A stretch of 5,163 nucleotides of DNA from Deltaproteobacteria bacterium (GTDB lineage Bacteria > Desulfobacterota_B > Binatia > UBA9968). A model generated the notes under the pieces. That model made no database searches, was not told where the DNA came from, and was given only the letters and a program-made list of their open reading frames with translations. Positions 1-4,988 of the stretch are shown piece by piece. A program made the translations under genes and the position numbers. The first letter of the stretch is position 1; each line of letters opens with the position of its first letter. The DNA lies in contig JAUXIP010000186.1 in NCBI GenBank assembly GCA_030620935.1, positions 1 to 5,163 of the forward strand. The letters run 5' to 3'.

Positions 1-7
1 CCACGTA

Positions 8-520
8 TTACGCCCCGGCAGATCCTGCTGCCTCTACGGGCTGCTTGACCAGCCATCGCTCGCGCATCATCAAATCTTGAACTCTAAGTAGCCCCTCGGT
101 TAATGCTTCGGGCCTCGGTGGACATCCGGGGACGTAGACATCAACAGGAATGATCTTATCCACCCCTTTGCAGACCGAATAGGCCAGCTGAAACAGCCCG
201 CCGCAACTGGCACAGCTCCCCATGGAGATGACTTATTTCGGGTCCGGCATCTGGTCGTAGAGAAGCTTGGTCCGCTTGGCCATTTTATAAGTGAGTGTCC
301 CGGCCACAATCATCAAGTCGGATTGGCGCGGTGTTGCCCGGGGGACACAGCCGAAGCGATCCACATCGGCGCGAGGGCCCCCTGTCTGCATCAGCTCTAT
401 TCCACAGCAGGCCAAACCAAACAGCATGTACCACTGCGAAGAGGCTCGACCCCAGTTAAGAATTTTATCGACATTTGTTGTAAAGACTGTCTCGGGCAGT
501 GAATTAAGTAATGGCTTCAT
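8..520 (-). pseudogene. nuoB: NADH-quinone oxidoreductase subunit B (NuoB), interrupted by an in-frame TAA
   Basis: NuoB carries the terminal Fe-S cluster N2 of respiratory complex I, which passes electrons to quinone at the cytoplasmic face of the membrane. Read as one frame it is 170 codons, normal for the family. All four N2 cysteines are present: the tandem CC at 38-39, C103 in GSCASCGG and C133 in VPGCPPRPE. The conserved [19 protein letters not shown] stretch lies at about 63-81. Codon 96 is TAA (233-235) between MPDPK and VISMGSC, where the family normally has an aromatic residue, so TAT or TAC to TAA is one substitution. Both flanks stay in frame and well conserved. Termination there would remove C103 and C133 and should abolish function. 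The start at 520 has GGAG five bases upstream and lies 20 bp after nuoA. The break may be a real recent mutation, a sequencing or assembly error, or readthrough. Family assignment is very secure; the functional state is not. Confidence 0.92.
233..235 (-). other. Premature in-frame TAA in nuoB (codon 96)
   Basis: The plus-strand triplet TTA reads as TAA on the coding strand. Upstream codons give MPDPK and downstream codons give VISMGSC, so the frame is unbroken on both sides and only one codon is affected. An ATG (221-223) follows four codons later but has no clear Shine-Dalgarno sequence, and a product restarted there would lack the CC pair. Confidence 0.9.
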
Positions 521-540
521 AAAAACTCCAATCGCTAGGC
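521..540 (-). promoter_or_regulatory. nuoA-nuoB spacer with the nuoB ribosome binding site
   Basis: The 20-bp gap between the nuoA stop and the nuoB ATG contains GGAG five bases before the ATG. This fixes the nuoB start at 520 and supports co-transcription of nuoA and nuoB. Confidence 0.75.
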
Positions 541-927
541 TTATACTTTAACCTTTTTAACCCATTCCAGATCCCCTTTAACCCAAGCATAAACCAAGCC
601 GAGAAAGAGGATCCCTACAAAAAGCAAAATTTCCACAAAAGCAAACAGTCCCTGACCGTTTTCGATCCAACTCCGATAAGCCGTCGCTACGGGGAAAATA
701 AAAGCGATCTCTACTTCAAAGATGATAAAAATCAGGGCAATGACATAAAAACGGATATTAAAATTGACCCAGGCACTTCCGGTAGCCGGCTCACCACACT
801 CGTAACTAGAGAGCTTGCGCGCCTGAGGGTTCGACGGGCGGAGAAAACGGCCGATCAATAGGTTAACCCCTACGAAGGCCGCTCCCAGCACCATAAATAC
901 TAAAACATTGCCAAAATCAAACAGCAT
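541..927 (-). CDS. nuoA: NADH-quinone oxidoreductase subunit A (NuoA)
   Basis: NuoA is a small membrane subunit of complex I next to the quinone-binding cavity. From the ATG at 927 the protein has 128 residues, typical for the family. Three hydrophobic helices lie at about 5-27, 58-80 and 95-116. Family signatures are SSYECGEP (40-47), on the loop between helices 1 and 2 that carries the conserved cysteine (C44), and [10 protein letters not shown] (70-79) with its conserved acidic residues in helix 2. An ATG 14 codons upstream (967-969) would give 142 residues, but the extra N-terminal stretch ([14 protein letters not shown]) is not family-like. A promoter at 959-988 would start transcription near 952, downstream of that ATG. 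A GGAAAGG lies 14 bases before the 927 ATG, a rather long spacing. nuoB follows 20 bp later, the standard nuoA-nuoB order. No damage is seen. Confidence 0.95.
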   Translation of the reverse strand: MLFDFGNVLVFMVLGAAFVGVNLLIGRFLRPSNPQARKLSSYECGEPATGSAWVNFNIRFYVIALIFIIFEVEIAFIFPVATAYRSWIENGQGLFAFVEILLFVGILFLGLVYAWVKGDLEWVKKVKV

Positions 928-958
928 GATGAAATTATACGCCTTTCCAGAATCAATA

Positions 959-988
959 ATTATAGACATAAAATTCCATAACGGTCAA
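959..988 (-). promoter_or_regulatory. Sigma70-like promoter for the nuo operon
   Basis: On the minus strand TTGACC (983-988, five of six matches to the -35 consensus) is followed by an 18-base spacer and a perfect TATAAT (959-964). Transcription would begin near 952, giving a leader of about 25 nt before the nuoA ATG at 927. Inferred from sequence only. Confidence 0.65.
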
Positions 989-1013
989 CTAAGGTAGATC
1001 CCCCTATTTCCCA

Positions 1014-1042
1014 TTGCCATCCTTACTATTTTTGTCTACAGT
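1014..1042 (+). promoter_or_regulatory. Candidate sigma70-like promoter for the hydrolase gene
   Basis: TTGCCA (1014-1019, five of six) is followed by a 17-base spacer and TACAGT (1037-1042, four of six, including the key T, A and final T). The expected start near 1049 leaves a leader of about 40 nt before the ATG at 1090. It diverges from the nuo promoter, with the two -35 boxes about 25 bp apart. The -10 box is weak. Confidence 0.4.
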
Positions 1043-1077
1043 CTATACCTCAAATCGGCCTAATTCTAGTTAACTGC

Positions 1078-1082
1078 AGGAG
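1078..1082 (+). promoter_or_regulatory. Ribosome binding site of the alpha/beta hydrolase gene
   Basis: AGGAG ends seven bases before the ATG at 1090, an ideal Shine-Dalgarno arrangement. It favours this start over the internal ATG at codon 9. Confidence 0.8.
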
Positions 1083-1089
1083 TTGATTT

Positions 1090-2301
1090 ATGCGGGTTGA
1101 GACTGAGAGAAAAATGAGGCGCTGGCGGGAGCAGAGATGGCTCCTGGATCAAGTGATCCAAACCAGAGGATTTGACTGGGATCAGGGACGGTCGAGCAAA
1201 ATTCTACGAAACTGCGGGCCAGGCGTGGCCGGTGATCTTAATGAGATTAGCCGTAGGGTACAGAAGTTTACCGACATTCCTCGGGAGTTCTCTCGGGCGG
1301 CAAAGCGCCGTGAAGAACTGGCGCAAGAAGCCGAAAAGGCCGGCCACGAGGTAGAAGCGCGTGAGCACTATTATATCGCGTCGGTTTTTTACACCAACGC
1401 CATGTGGGCGATCTATGAAGACGGCAACCCAAAGCGAGTCGACTGGGGGAAAAGAAAAAGGGCCTGCTATGACAAATTTATCCAGTTTGCAGGACGGCCC
1501 ATCGAGCGTGTGGAGTTGCCTTACAAGGGGAAATCGATTCAGGCTCTCCTGCACCTCCCTGCACGCATGAAAACCGGAGAGAAAGTCCCCTGCGTTCTCT
1601 ATATTCCGGGGATGGACGGCGTCAAAGAGGATAACCCCCTCTATGGTGATCCTTTTTTGGAGAGGGGGATTGCGGTTCTTGCGATTGACGGTCCCGGCCA
1701 GGGGGAGACACGTGCCGGAGGTGTCAAATGCACCGCGTCGAATTATGAAGACGCGGGAAAGCTTGCCTGCGAATACCTGGTTAAGCGGCCGGAGATCGAT
1801 TCGAACCGCCTTGCAATTATGGGCTCTAGTATGGGCTCCTATTGGGGACCGCGTGTCGCCGCGGCTGAGCCGCGCTTCAAGGCCTGTGCCGTGAGCGGTG
1901 TCTGCGTGGAACCGGGACAATTCACGATCTTCAACACGGCTTCGCCGACTTTCAAACTCAACTATATGTACATGTCGGGTTACGACGACGAGGCCGCCTT
2001 CGACGAATTCGCCAAGACACTAACGCTCAAAGGAGTCGCGTCCAAAATAGCTTGCCCTTATCTAGTCGTGGCCGGGGAAGATGACGAGCTCTGCCCCATC
2101 CAATTTGTCTATGAATTGATGGAAGAAATCCAGAGCCCCAAAGTTTTAGTCGCCTACGAAGGTGAGAAACATTCGATCCGCAACCCTCGAGCCCGGACCC
2201 TCATCGTCGATTGGCTCACCGACAGGCTCCAGGGGAAACCATTTAAATCGGAAAAGATTTACGTGGAGATGAGCGGCAAAGAGGTACACACGGAGTGGTG
2301 A
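1090..2301 (+). CDS. Alpha/beta hydrolase, FrsA / 2,6-dihydroxypseudooxynicotine hydrolase-like
   Basis: A 403-residue serine hydrolase with no signal peptide, so probably cytoplasmic. The N-terminal part (about 1-135) is largely helical and charged, a cap-like region as in FrsA-type and pseudooxynicotine hydrolases. The alpha/beta hydrolase core starts near 138. PCVLYIPGMDG (167-177) is the strand and oxyanion-hole loop, and AIDGPGQGETR (198-208) is the usual second conserved turn. The nucleophile elbow is GSSMG at 245-249 with Ser247. The acid is Asp331 or Asp332 in AGEDDELCP, and the catalytic His is His361 in EGEKHS. The triad is therefore complete. This family includes C-C bond hydrolases and esterases acting on small carbonyl compounds; the substrate cannot be read from the sequence. 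It is transcribed away from the nuo operon, and larC starts 68 bp downstream on the same strand, so co-transcription is possible. A long antisense frame inside it looks like a shadow. Confidence 0.9.
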   Translation: MRVETERKMRRWREQRWLLDQVIQTRGFDWDQGRSSKILRNCGPGVAGDLNEISRRVQKFTDIPREFSRAAKRREELAQEAEKAGHEVEAREHYYIASVFYTNAMWAIYEDGNPKRVDWGKRKRACYDKFIQFAGRPIERVELPYKGKSIQALLHLPARMKTGEKVPCVLYIPGMDGVKEDNPLYGDPFLERGIAVLAIDGPGQGETRAGGVKCTASNYEDAGKLACEYLVKRPEIDSNRLAIMGSSMGSYWGPRVAAAEPRFKACAVSGVCVEPGQFTIFNTASPTFKLNYMYMSGYDDEAAFDEFAKTLTLKGVASKIACPYLVVAGEDDELCPIQFVYELMEEIQSPKVLVAYEGEKHSIRNPRARTLIVDWLTDRLQGKPFKSEKIYVEMSGKEVHTEW

Positions 2302-2308
2302 GGAAGAA

Positions 2309-2333
2309 CGTGTTCGTGATCGTGGTCCGTGTT
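2309..2333 (+). repeat. Degenerate hexamer repeat CGTGNT, four units
   Basis: The hydrolase-larC gap contains CGTGTT, CGTGAT and CGTGGT in direct succession, then one extra C and a fourth unit CGTGTT. It starts 8 bp after the hydrolase stop and is non-coding in the larC frame. It is a short simple-sequence tract without inverted symmetry. Function unknown. Confidence 0.6.
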
Positions 2334-2369
2334 CGGTGAGTACGAGCCACGCATAATTCTGGATAGCCA

Positions 2370-3542
2370 ATGAGAATTGCCTATGGTGACCTGATCGGGG
2401 GAGTCAGTGGTGATATGTTTGCCGCGGCTCTCCTGGATCTTGGGCTCCCGCTGAACCAGCTCAAGGCAGAACTGAAAAAAGTCCCTACACTCAAATACAG
2501 ACTTGAGGTCACAAAAAAGACCGTTCACTCCATCCGAGCATCACGCTTCCGCGTCATCTGCGGCAAGAAAGAGTCTGATCGCTCTTGGAAACAGATTCGA
2601 AGCTTGATTCAACAGAGCGCCCTCGAACCCGGCATCAAAGAAAAGGGGCTCAAGATCTTTACCCGCTTGGCCGAGGCGGAGGGGAAAATCCACGGTGTCT
2701 CACCTGACAAGGTCCACTTTCATGAAGTGGGGGCCACCGATTCAATCGTGGACATCATGGCCGCAGCGATTGGTAGCCACTACTTGAAGATCGACTCTTT
2801 CCACTTTTCCCGGATTCCACTGGGACGGGGACTTACACGAACAAGGCACGGACCTTTACCTCTGCCTGGGCCGGCCACGTTGGAGCTTCTCAAAGGTCTT
2901 CCCGTGGAGTGGATCCACCTCGATGGCGAAACCGTGACGCCCACGGGAGCCGCCATTGTGGCCGCCTTGGGAAACAGTTACGGAGATCAGCCGCAAATGA
3001 CCATCGAAAAAATCGGTTACGGTGCGGGCCAGAAGGTATTCCCGGATAGACCAAACCTTTTTCGCTTGATTCTCGGAGAGGACGAGGCGTCTTGGAAGCA
3101 AGAGGAGATGTTGGTCATGGAAACCAACATCGACGATATGAATCCGGAATTTTATGATTACGTTCTCGATCGCCTCTTTGCCGCAGGCGCTCGCGACGTA
3201 TTTTTATCGGCGATTCAAATGAAAAAGAACCGCCCCGGAACGTTGCTCCGTGTGATCGCCCAACCGTCTCATAGAGAAAAGATCGCCAAAATCCTCTTTC
3301 GCGAGACTTCCACTATAGGCATCCGCTATTACCCAGTGAATCGGATGATCCTCAAGCGCACATCAAAAAAAGTAAAGACCCGATTCGGCCCGGTAAAGGT
3401 GAAAATGATTGAAGAACCAGACGGGACCAAAAGAGCGACACCCGAATACGAGGACCTAAAACGAATTGCGACGGCTAAAAAGATACCTTTAAAGGTCCTT
3501 TACGACGAGGTGCTAATGGGCCTTAAAACGCAAAACAGCTAA
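2370..3542 (+). CDS. larC: Nickel pincer cofactor biosynthesis protein LarC (nickel insertase)
   Basis: LarC is the CTP-dependent nickel insertase that completes the nickel-pincer nucleotide cofactor of LarA-type racemases and epimerases. The 390-residue length and the motifs fit the family: an N-terminal GGVSGDM (10-16) followed by ALLDLGLP, HFHEVGATDSIVDI (116-129), GETVTPTGAAI (186-196), ETNIDDMNPE (251-260), MKKNRPG (284-290) and STIGIRYYP (314-322), with a C-terminal ATPEYEDLKRIA (356-367). It is one uninterrupted frame, unlike the frameshifted larC1/larC2 arrangement of Lactiplantibacillus plantarum. Family members often have DCF or DCI near residue 7; here it is DLI. The start at 2370 fits the family N-terminus, although only a weak GGAT lies upstream. 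The hydrolase gene is 68 bp upstream. LarB, LarE and LarA are not in the window. A decayed copy of its 3' end lies at 4044-4145. Confidence 0.95.
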   Translation: MRIAYGDLIGGVSGDMFAAALLDLGLPLNQLKAELKKVPTLKYRLEVTKKTVHSIRASRFRVICGKKESDRSWKQIRSLIQQSALEPGIKEKGLKIFTRLAEAEGKIHGVSPDKVHFHEVGATDSIVDIMAAAIGSHYLKIDSFHFSRIPLGRGLTRTRHGPLPLPGPATLELLKGLPVEWIHLDGETVTPTGAAIVAALGNSYGDQPQMTIEKIGYGAGQKVFPDRPNLFRLILGEDEASWKQEEMLVMETNIDDMNPEFYDYVLDRLFAAGARDVFLSAIQMKKNRPGTLLRVIAQPSHREKIAKILFRETSTIGIRYYPVNRMILKRTSKKVKTRFGPVKVKMIEEPDGTKRATPEYEDLKRIATAKKIPLKVLYDEVLMGLKTQNS

Positions 3543-3553
3543 TGGGTCAAAGC

Positions 3554-3584
3554 TCAGCCGATTGCTGGAAAGCGATCGGTCTGA
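3554..3584 (+). terminator. Stem-loop between the convergent larC and asnC-like genes
   Basis: GCCGATTGCT (3557-3566) pairs with AGCGATCGGT (3571-3580) over ten positions including two G-U pairs, closed by a GGAA loop of the GNRA type. TCA (3554-3556) and TGA (3582-3584) extend the stem across a one-base bulge. It starts 11 bp after the larC stop, where a terminator is expected. No T-run follows on either strand, so it may be a 3'-end stabilising hairpin or a non-canonical terminator rather than a standard intrinsic one. Confidence 0.5.
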
Positions 3585-3645
3585 ATCGCAAGGTCAGGCA
3601 GAAAACGCAAGCCGGACATCCACCATCAACCCTACACACCTAAAT

Positions 3646-3933
3646 TTATGGAAGTCTATCAACCCCTGATGCAAACATGGCACCTATATCGTGATAAGAA
3701 TAGGTCTGAAATGCGAGCATGGTTTCTGTGCTCAAGATGCTGGTAATCTTACGCATGTGGTTGGTTACTGTGTCTGCCAGATCATCATTATTATTGACTC
3801 GAATTATAACCACAAGATCATATCTACCACTAACGGAATAGACCTCCGATACGCCTTTCGTATCCAAAAGCGCTTTAGCAACGTCGTTTATTTTATCCCG
3901 CTCTACCGTTAATAAAACGATTGCATTAACCAT
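3646..3933 (-). CDS. Stand-alone Lrp/AsnC ligand-binding (RAM) domain protein
   Basis: A 95-residue protein that consists only of the ligand-binding/oligomerisation domain of Lrp/AsnC regulators, with no N-terminal helix-turn-helix. The start MVNAIVLLTVERDKI is the first beta strand of such stand-alone proteins. VSEVYSVSGRYDLVVIIRV (28-46) holds the G-x-Y-D turn of the ligand pocket, and LSTETMLAFQTY (67-78) is the final strand. Known RAM-only proteins form dimers or octamers that bind amino acids and may modulate full-length Lrp/AsnC proteins; the ligand and partner here are unknown. The start at 3933 is fixed by AAGGAGA (3941-3947) seven bases upstream. The gene is convergent with larC and downstream of bioD on the same strand. 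It looks visibly richer in A+T than its neighbours, which could mean a different origin or relaxed codon use. Confidence 0.88.
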   Translation of the reverse strand: MVNAIVLLTVERDKINDVAKALLDTKGVSEVYSVSGRYDLVVIIRVNNNDDLADTVTNHMRKITSILSTETMLAFQTYSYHDIGAMFASGVDRLP

Positions 3934-3940
3934 GGCTAAA

Positions 3941-3947
3941 TCTCCTT
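3941..3947 (-). promoter_or_regulatory. Strong ribosome binding site of the AsnC-like gene
   Basis: AAGGAGA on the minus strand lies seven bases before the ATG at 3933. It partly overlaps a 10-bp palindrome TCCTTAAGGA (3943-3952) and the stop codon of a possible upstream small ORF (3946-3948). Confidence 0.75.
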
Positions 3948-4011
3948 AAGGAAGAGACTTCCAACGTAGAATCAATACAAGCACCGGGATCCATTCGATG
4001 AGTTCATCCAA
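3946..4011 (-). CDS. Possible 21-codon hydrophobic ORF upstream of the AsnC-like gene
   Basis: From a TTG at 4009-4011 a short frame reads DELIEWIPVLVLILRWKSLP after the start residue and ends at TAA (3946-3948), inside the Shine-Dalgarno sequence of the AsnC-like gene. IPVLVLIL could form a short membrane segment. An in-frame TAG lies just three codons before the TTG. No Shine-Dalgarno sequence of its own is evident. It could be a leader peptide coupled to the downstream gene, the tail of a decayed membrane-protein gene, or chance. I do not recognise a family. Confidence 0.2.
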   Translation of the reverse strand: MDELIEWIPVLVLILRWKSLP

Positions 4012-4036
4012 TAACGTGTCCTACTGAAGCTGTCAA
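4008..4036 (-). promoter_or_regulatory. Candidate promoter for the AsnC-like gene
   Basis: On the minus strand a perfect TTGACA (4031-4036) is followed by a 17-base spacer and TATTGG (4008-4013), a weak -10 with only TAT matching. Transcription would start near 4001, leaving a leader of about 70 nt. The TTGACA is solid; the -10 is doubtful. Confidence 0.3.
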
Positions 4037-4043
4037 CGAGAAA

Positions 4044-4145
4044 GTCAAAAACTAAAGACTGGCGCGCTTAATTGAAGAACCAGACGGAACAAAGAGAGTT
4101 ACACTCGAGTAGTCGAATTGCGGCGGCTAAGAAGATGTCTCTGAA
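4044..4145 (+). pseudogene. Decayed remnant of a larC 3' end
   Basis: The stretch 4071-4109 aligns codon for codon with intact larC at 3408-3446: both encode IEEPDGTKR, followed by VTLE here and ATPE in larC. They differ at 7 of 39 bases, and four of the six changed codons are synonymous. Codon TAG follows at 4110-4112. About 14 bases corresponding to YEDLK are then missing, and identity resumes at 4114 with CGAATTGCG and GCGGCTAAGAAG, matching RIATAKK of LarC. Weaker similarity upstream (4044-4058, TCAAAAACTAAAGAC against TCAAAAAAAGTAAAGAC in larC) suggests more of the gene was present and eroded by small deletions. The remnant runs up to the bioD stop codon on the other strand. The mostly silent differences indicate a diverged paralogue or foreign larC that was functional before it decayed, rather than a very recent partial duplication. 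Confidence 0.8.
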
Positions 4146-4859
4146 TTATTTGCGCAAAATAGTGTCCAGCAGTCGGAGGTCTAGCCGCTCCTCGAAAAGA
4201 TCCGCGAGGGAAGACCGTTTAGCCTCCAAGTCCTCGATGTAAGGAATTTCCCCCAGGCAAGGAACTGCAGAGAGAGAGAGTAATGCCTTAGCATTGGTAT
4301 CGGAAGCGAGCGATGGTTGGTTCCCCAAATGATTCAGAACGTAGCCATGAACCCGTAGCCCACGGTAGGCGGCGTATTCCAAAGTTAGGAGCAAATGGTT
4401 GATAACCCCAAGGCGGTTGGCTGCTACCACCAAAACCGGAAGCTTTAAAAGGCAAGCTAAATCAGCGTAAGTGTAGCTCGGCAGAAGCGGGACGAGAAGC
4501 CCGCCGGAACCTTCGACCAAGGTAATGTCGTGCCTTTCGCTGATCTCGCCGTAGAGGGTTTGAAGGTAAGGGATGTTGATTCTTTCCCCTGCCCTCTCGG
4601 CAGCCACGCTGGGAGCGAGCGGCTCGGATAAACGATGAGGGCAGATTCTCTCTAGAGGCTCTTGGCAACCGGACGCCTCTTTAAGAGAAAAGGCGTCCTG
4701 TGGAAAAAGCCTTCCGTCTCTTTTCTCGCATCCAGTCTCGGCCGGCTTCATGACACCGACTTTACAGCCCATATCTTTTAGGAGAGCGGCGAGGCCACAA
4801 GCTACCAGAGTCTTTCCGACACCGGTGTCAGTCCCCGTGATAAAAATGCCACCACCCAT
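4146..4859 (-). CDS. bioD: ATP-dependent dethiobiotin synthetase BioD
   Basis: BioD carboxylates 7,8-diaminopelargonic acid and closes the ureido ring to give dethiobiotin, the penultimate step of biotin synthesis, in the cytoplasm. From the ATG at 4859 the protein has 237 residues, normal for the family. The P-loop GTDTGVGKT is at 9-17, KPAETG at 38-43 (substrate-binding lysine), QDAFSL near 54-59, VEGSGGLLVP at 115-124 and the nucleotide-binding NRLG at 148-151. A TTG at 4878-4880 is also in frame, but its seven extra residues (MGCGLRV) are translated from a heptamer repeat tract, and the 4859 ATG places the P-loop at the usual distance from the N-terminus. AAGGG lies close upstream of the ATG but is part of the repeat. 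The upstream neighbour on the same strand is the bioA end, a normal biotin gene pair. The coding frame is intact. Confidence 0.95.
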   Translation of the reverse strand: MGGGIFITGTDTGVGKTLVACGLAALLKDMGCKVGVMKPAETGCEKRDGRLFPQDAFSLKEASGCQEPLERICPHRLSEPLAPSVAAERAGERINIPYLQTLYGEISERHDITLVEGSGGLLVPLLPSYTYADLACLLKLPVLVVAANRLGVINHLLLTLEYAAYRGLRVHGYVLNHLGNQPSLASDTNAKALLSLSAVPCLGEIPYIEDLEAKRSSLADLFEERLDLRLLDTILRK

Positions 4860-4881
4860 AACCCTTAACCCACATCCCAAG
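4854..4881 (+). repeat. Heptamer repeat ACCCNNA (three to four units) at the bioD start
   Basis: Consecutive 7-base units ACCCATA, ACCCTTA and ACCCACA, then the degenerate TCCCAAG. On the bioD strand these read TNNGGGT. The tract covers the bioD start codon and the upstream region, so it supplies both the Shine-Dalgarno-like AAGGG and the alternative TTG start. Confidence 0.65.
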
Positions 4882-4914
4882 GCAAGAGGCTTGAGGCAAC
4901 AGGCAATAGGCGCC
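4880..4914 (+). repeat. Heptamer repeat AGGCNNN, five units
   Basis: Five exact-length units in a row: AGGCAAG, AGGCTTG, AGGCAAC, AGGCAAT and AGGCGCC. Only the first four bases are strictly conserved. It abuts the ACCCNNA tract in the bioA-bioD gap. Confidence 0.75.
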
Positions 4915-4945
4915 TCTGGGTAGTGCCTCTCGGTTTAACATGTCT

Positions 4946-4973
4946 CCTCACGCTCTCATCCTCCCGTCTCACG
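4946..4973 (+). repeat. Degenerate heptamer repeat, consensus near CCTCACG, four units
   Basis: Units CCTCACG, CTCTCAT, CCTCCCG and TCTCACG follow each other with a strict 7-base period; on the minus strand they read like CGTGAGR. A fifth, poorly matching unit may follow at 4974-4980. Third heptamer tract in the bioA-bioD gap. Confidence 0.5.
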
Positions 4974-4988
4974 TTTCGCATCGTCATT

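Noticed and set aside
1..7. Possible GTG start of nuoC on the minus strand just after nuoB
   Set aside because: Only a few bases remain in the window and no codons can be compared with the family.
221..223. Internal restart of NuoB at the ATG after the TAA
   Set aside because: No clear Shine-Dalgarno sequence precedes it, and a split NuoB would separate the CC pair from the other two N2 ligands.
291..551. 86-codon plus-strand frame opposite nuoB and the nuoA end
   Set aside because: Antisense to conserved nuoB codons, with no recognisable protein motif.
1204..1920. 238-codon open frame on the minus strand inside the hydrolase gene
   Set aside because: It lies antisense to a gene with a complete catalytic triad and strong RBS, and its translation shows no recognisable domain. 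Treated as a shadow.
3691..3912. 73-codon plus-strand frame opposite the AsnC-like gene
   Set aside because: The minus-strand product has clear family motifs and a perfect RBS; the plus-strand frame has neither.
3543..4145. Mobile element as the cause of the larC remnant and the inserted AsnC-like gene
   Set aside because: No transposase, terminal inverted repeats or target-site duplication could be seen.
4854..4980. CRISPR array
   Set aside because: Units are 7 bp and contiguous, without unique spacers of 30-40 bp.
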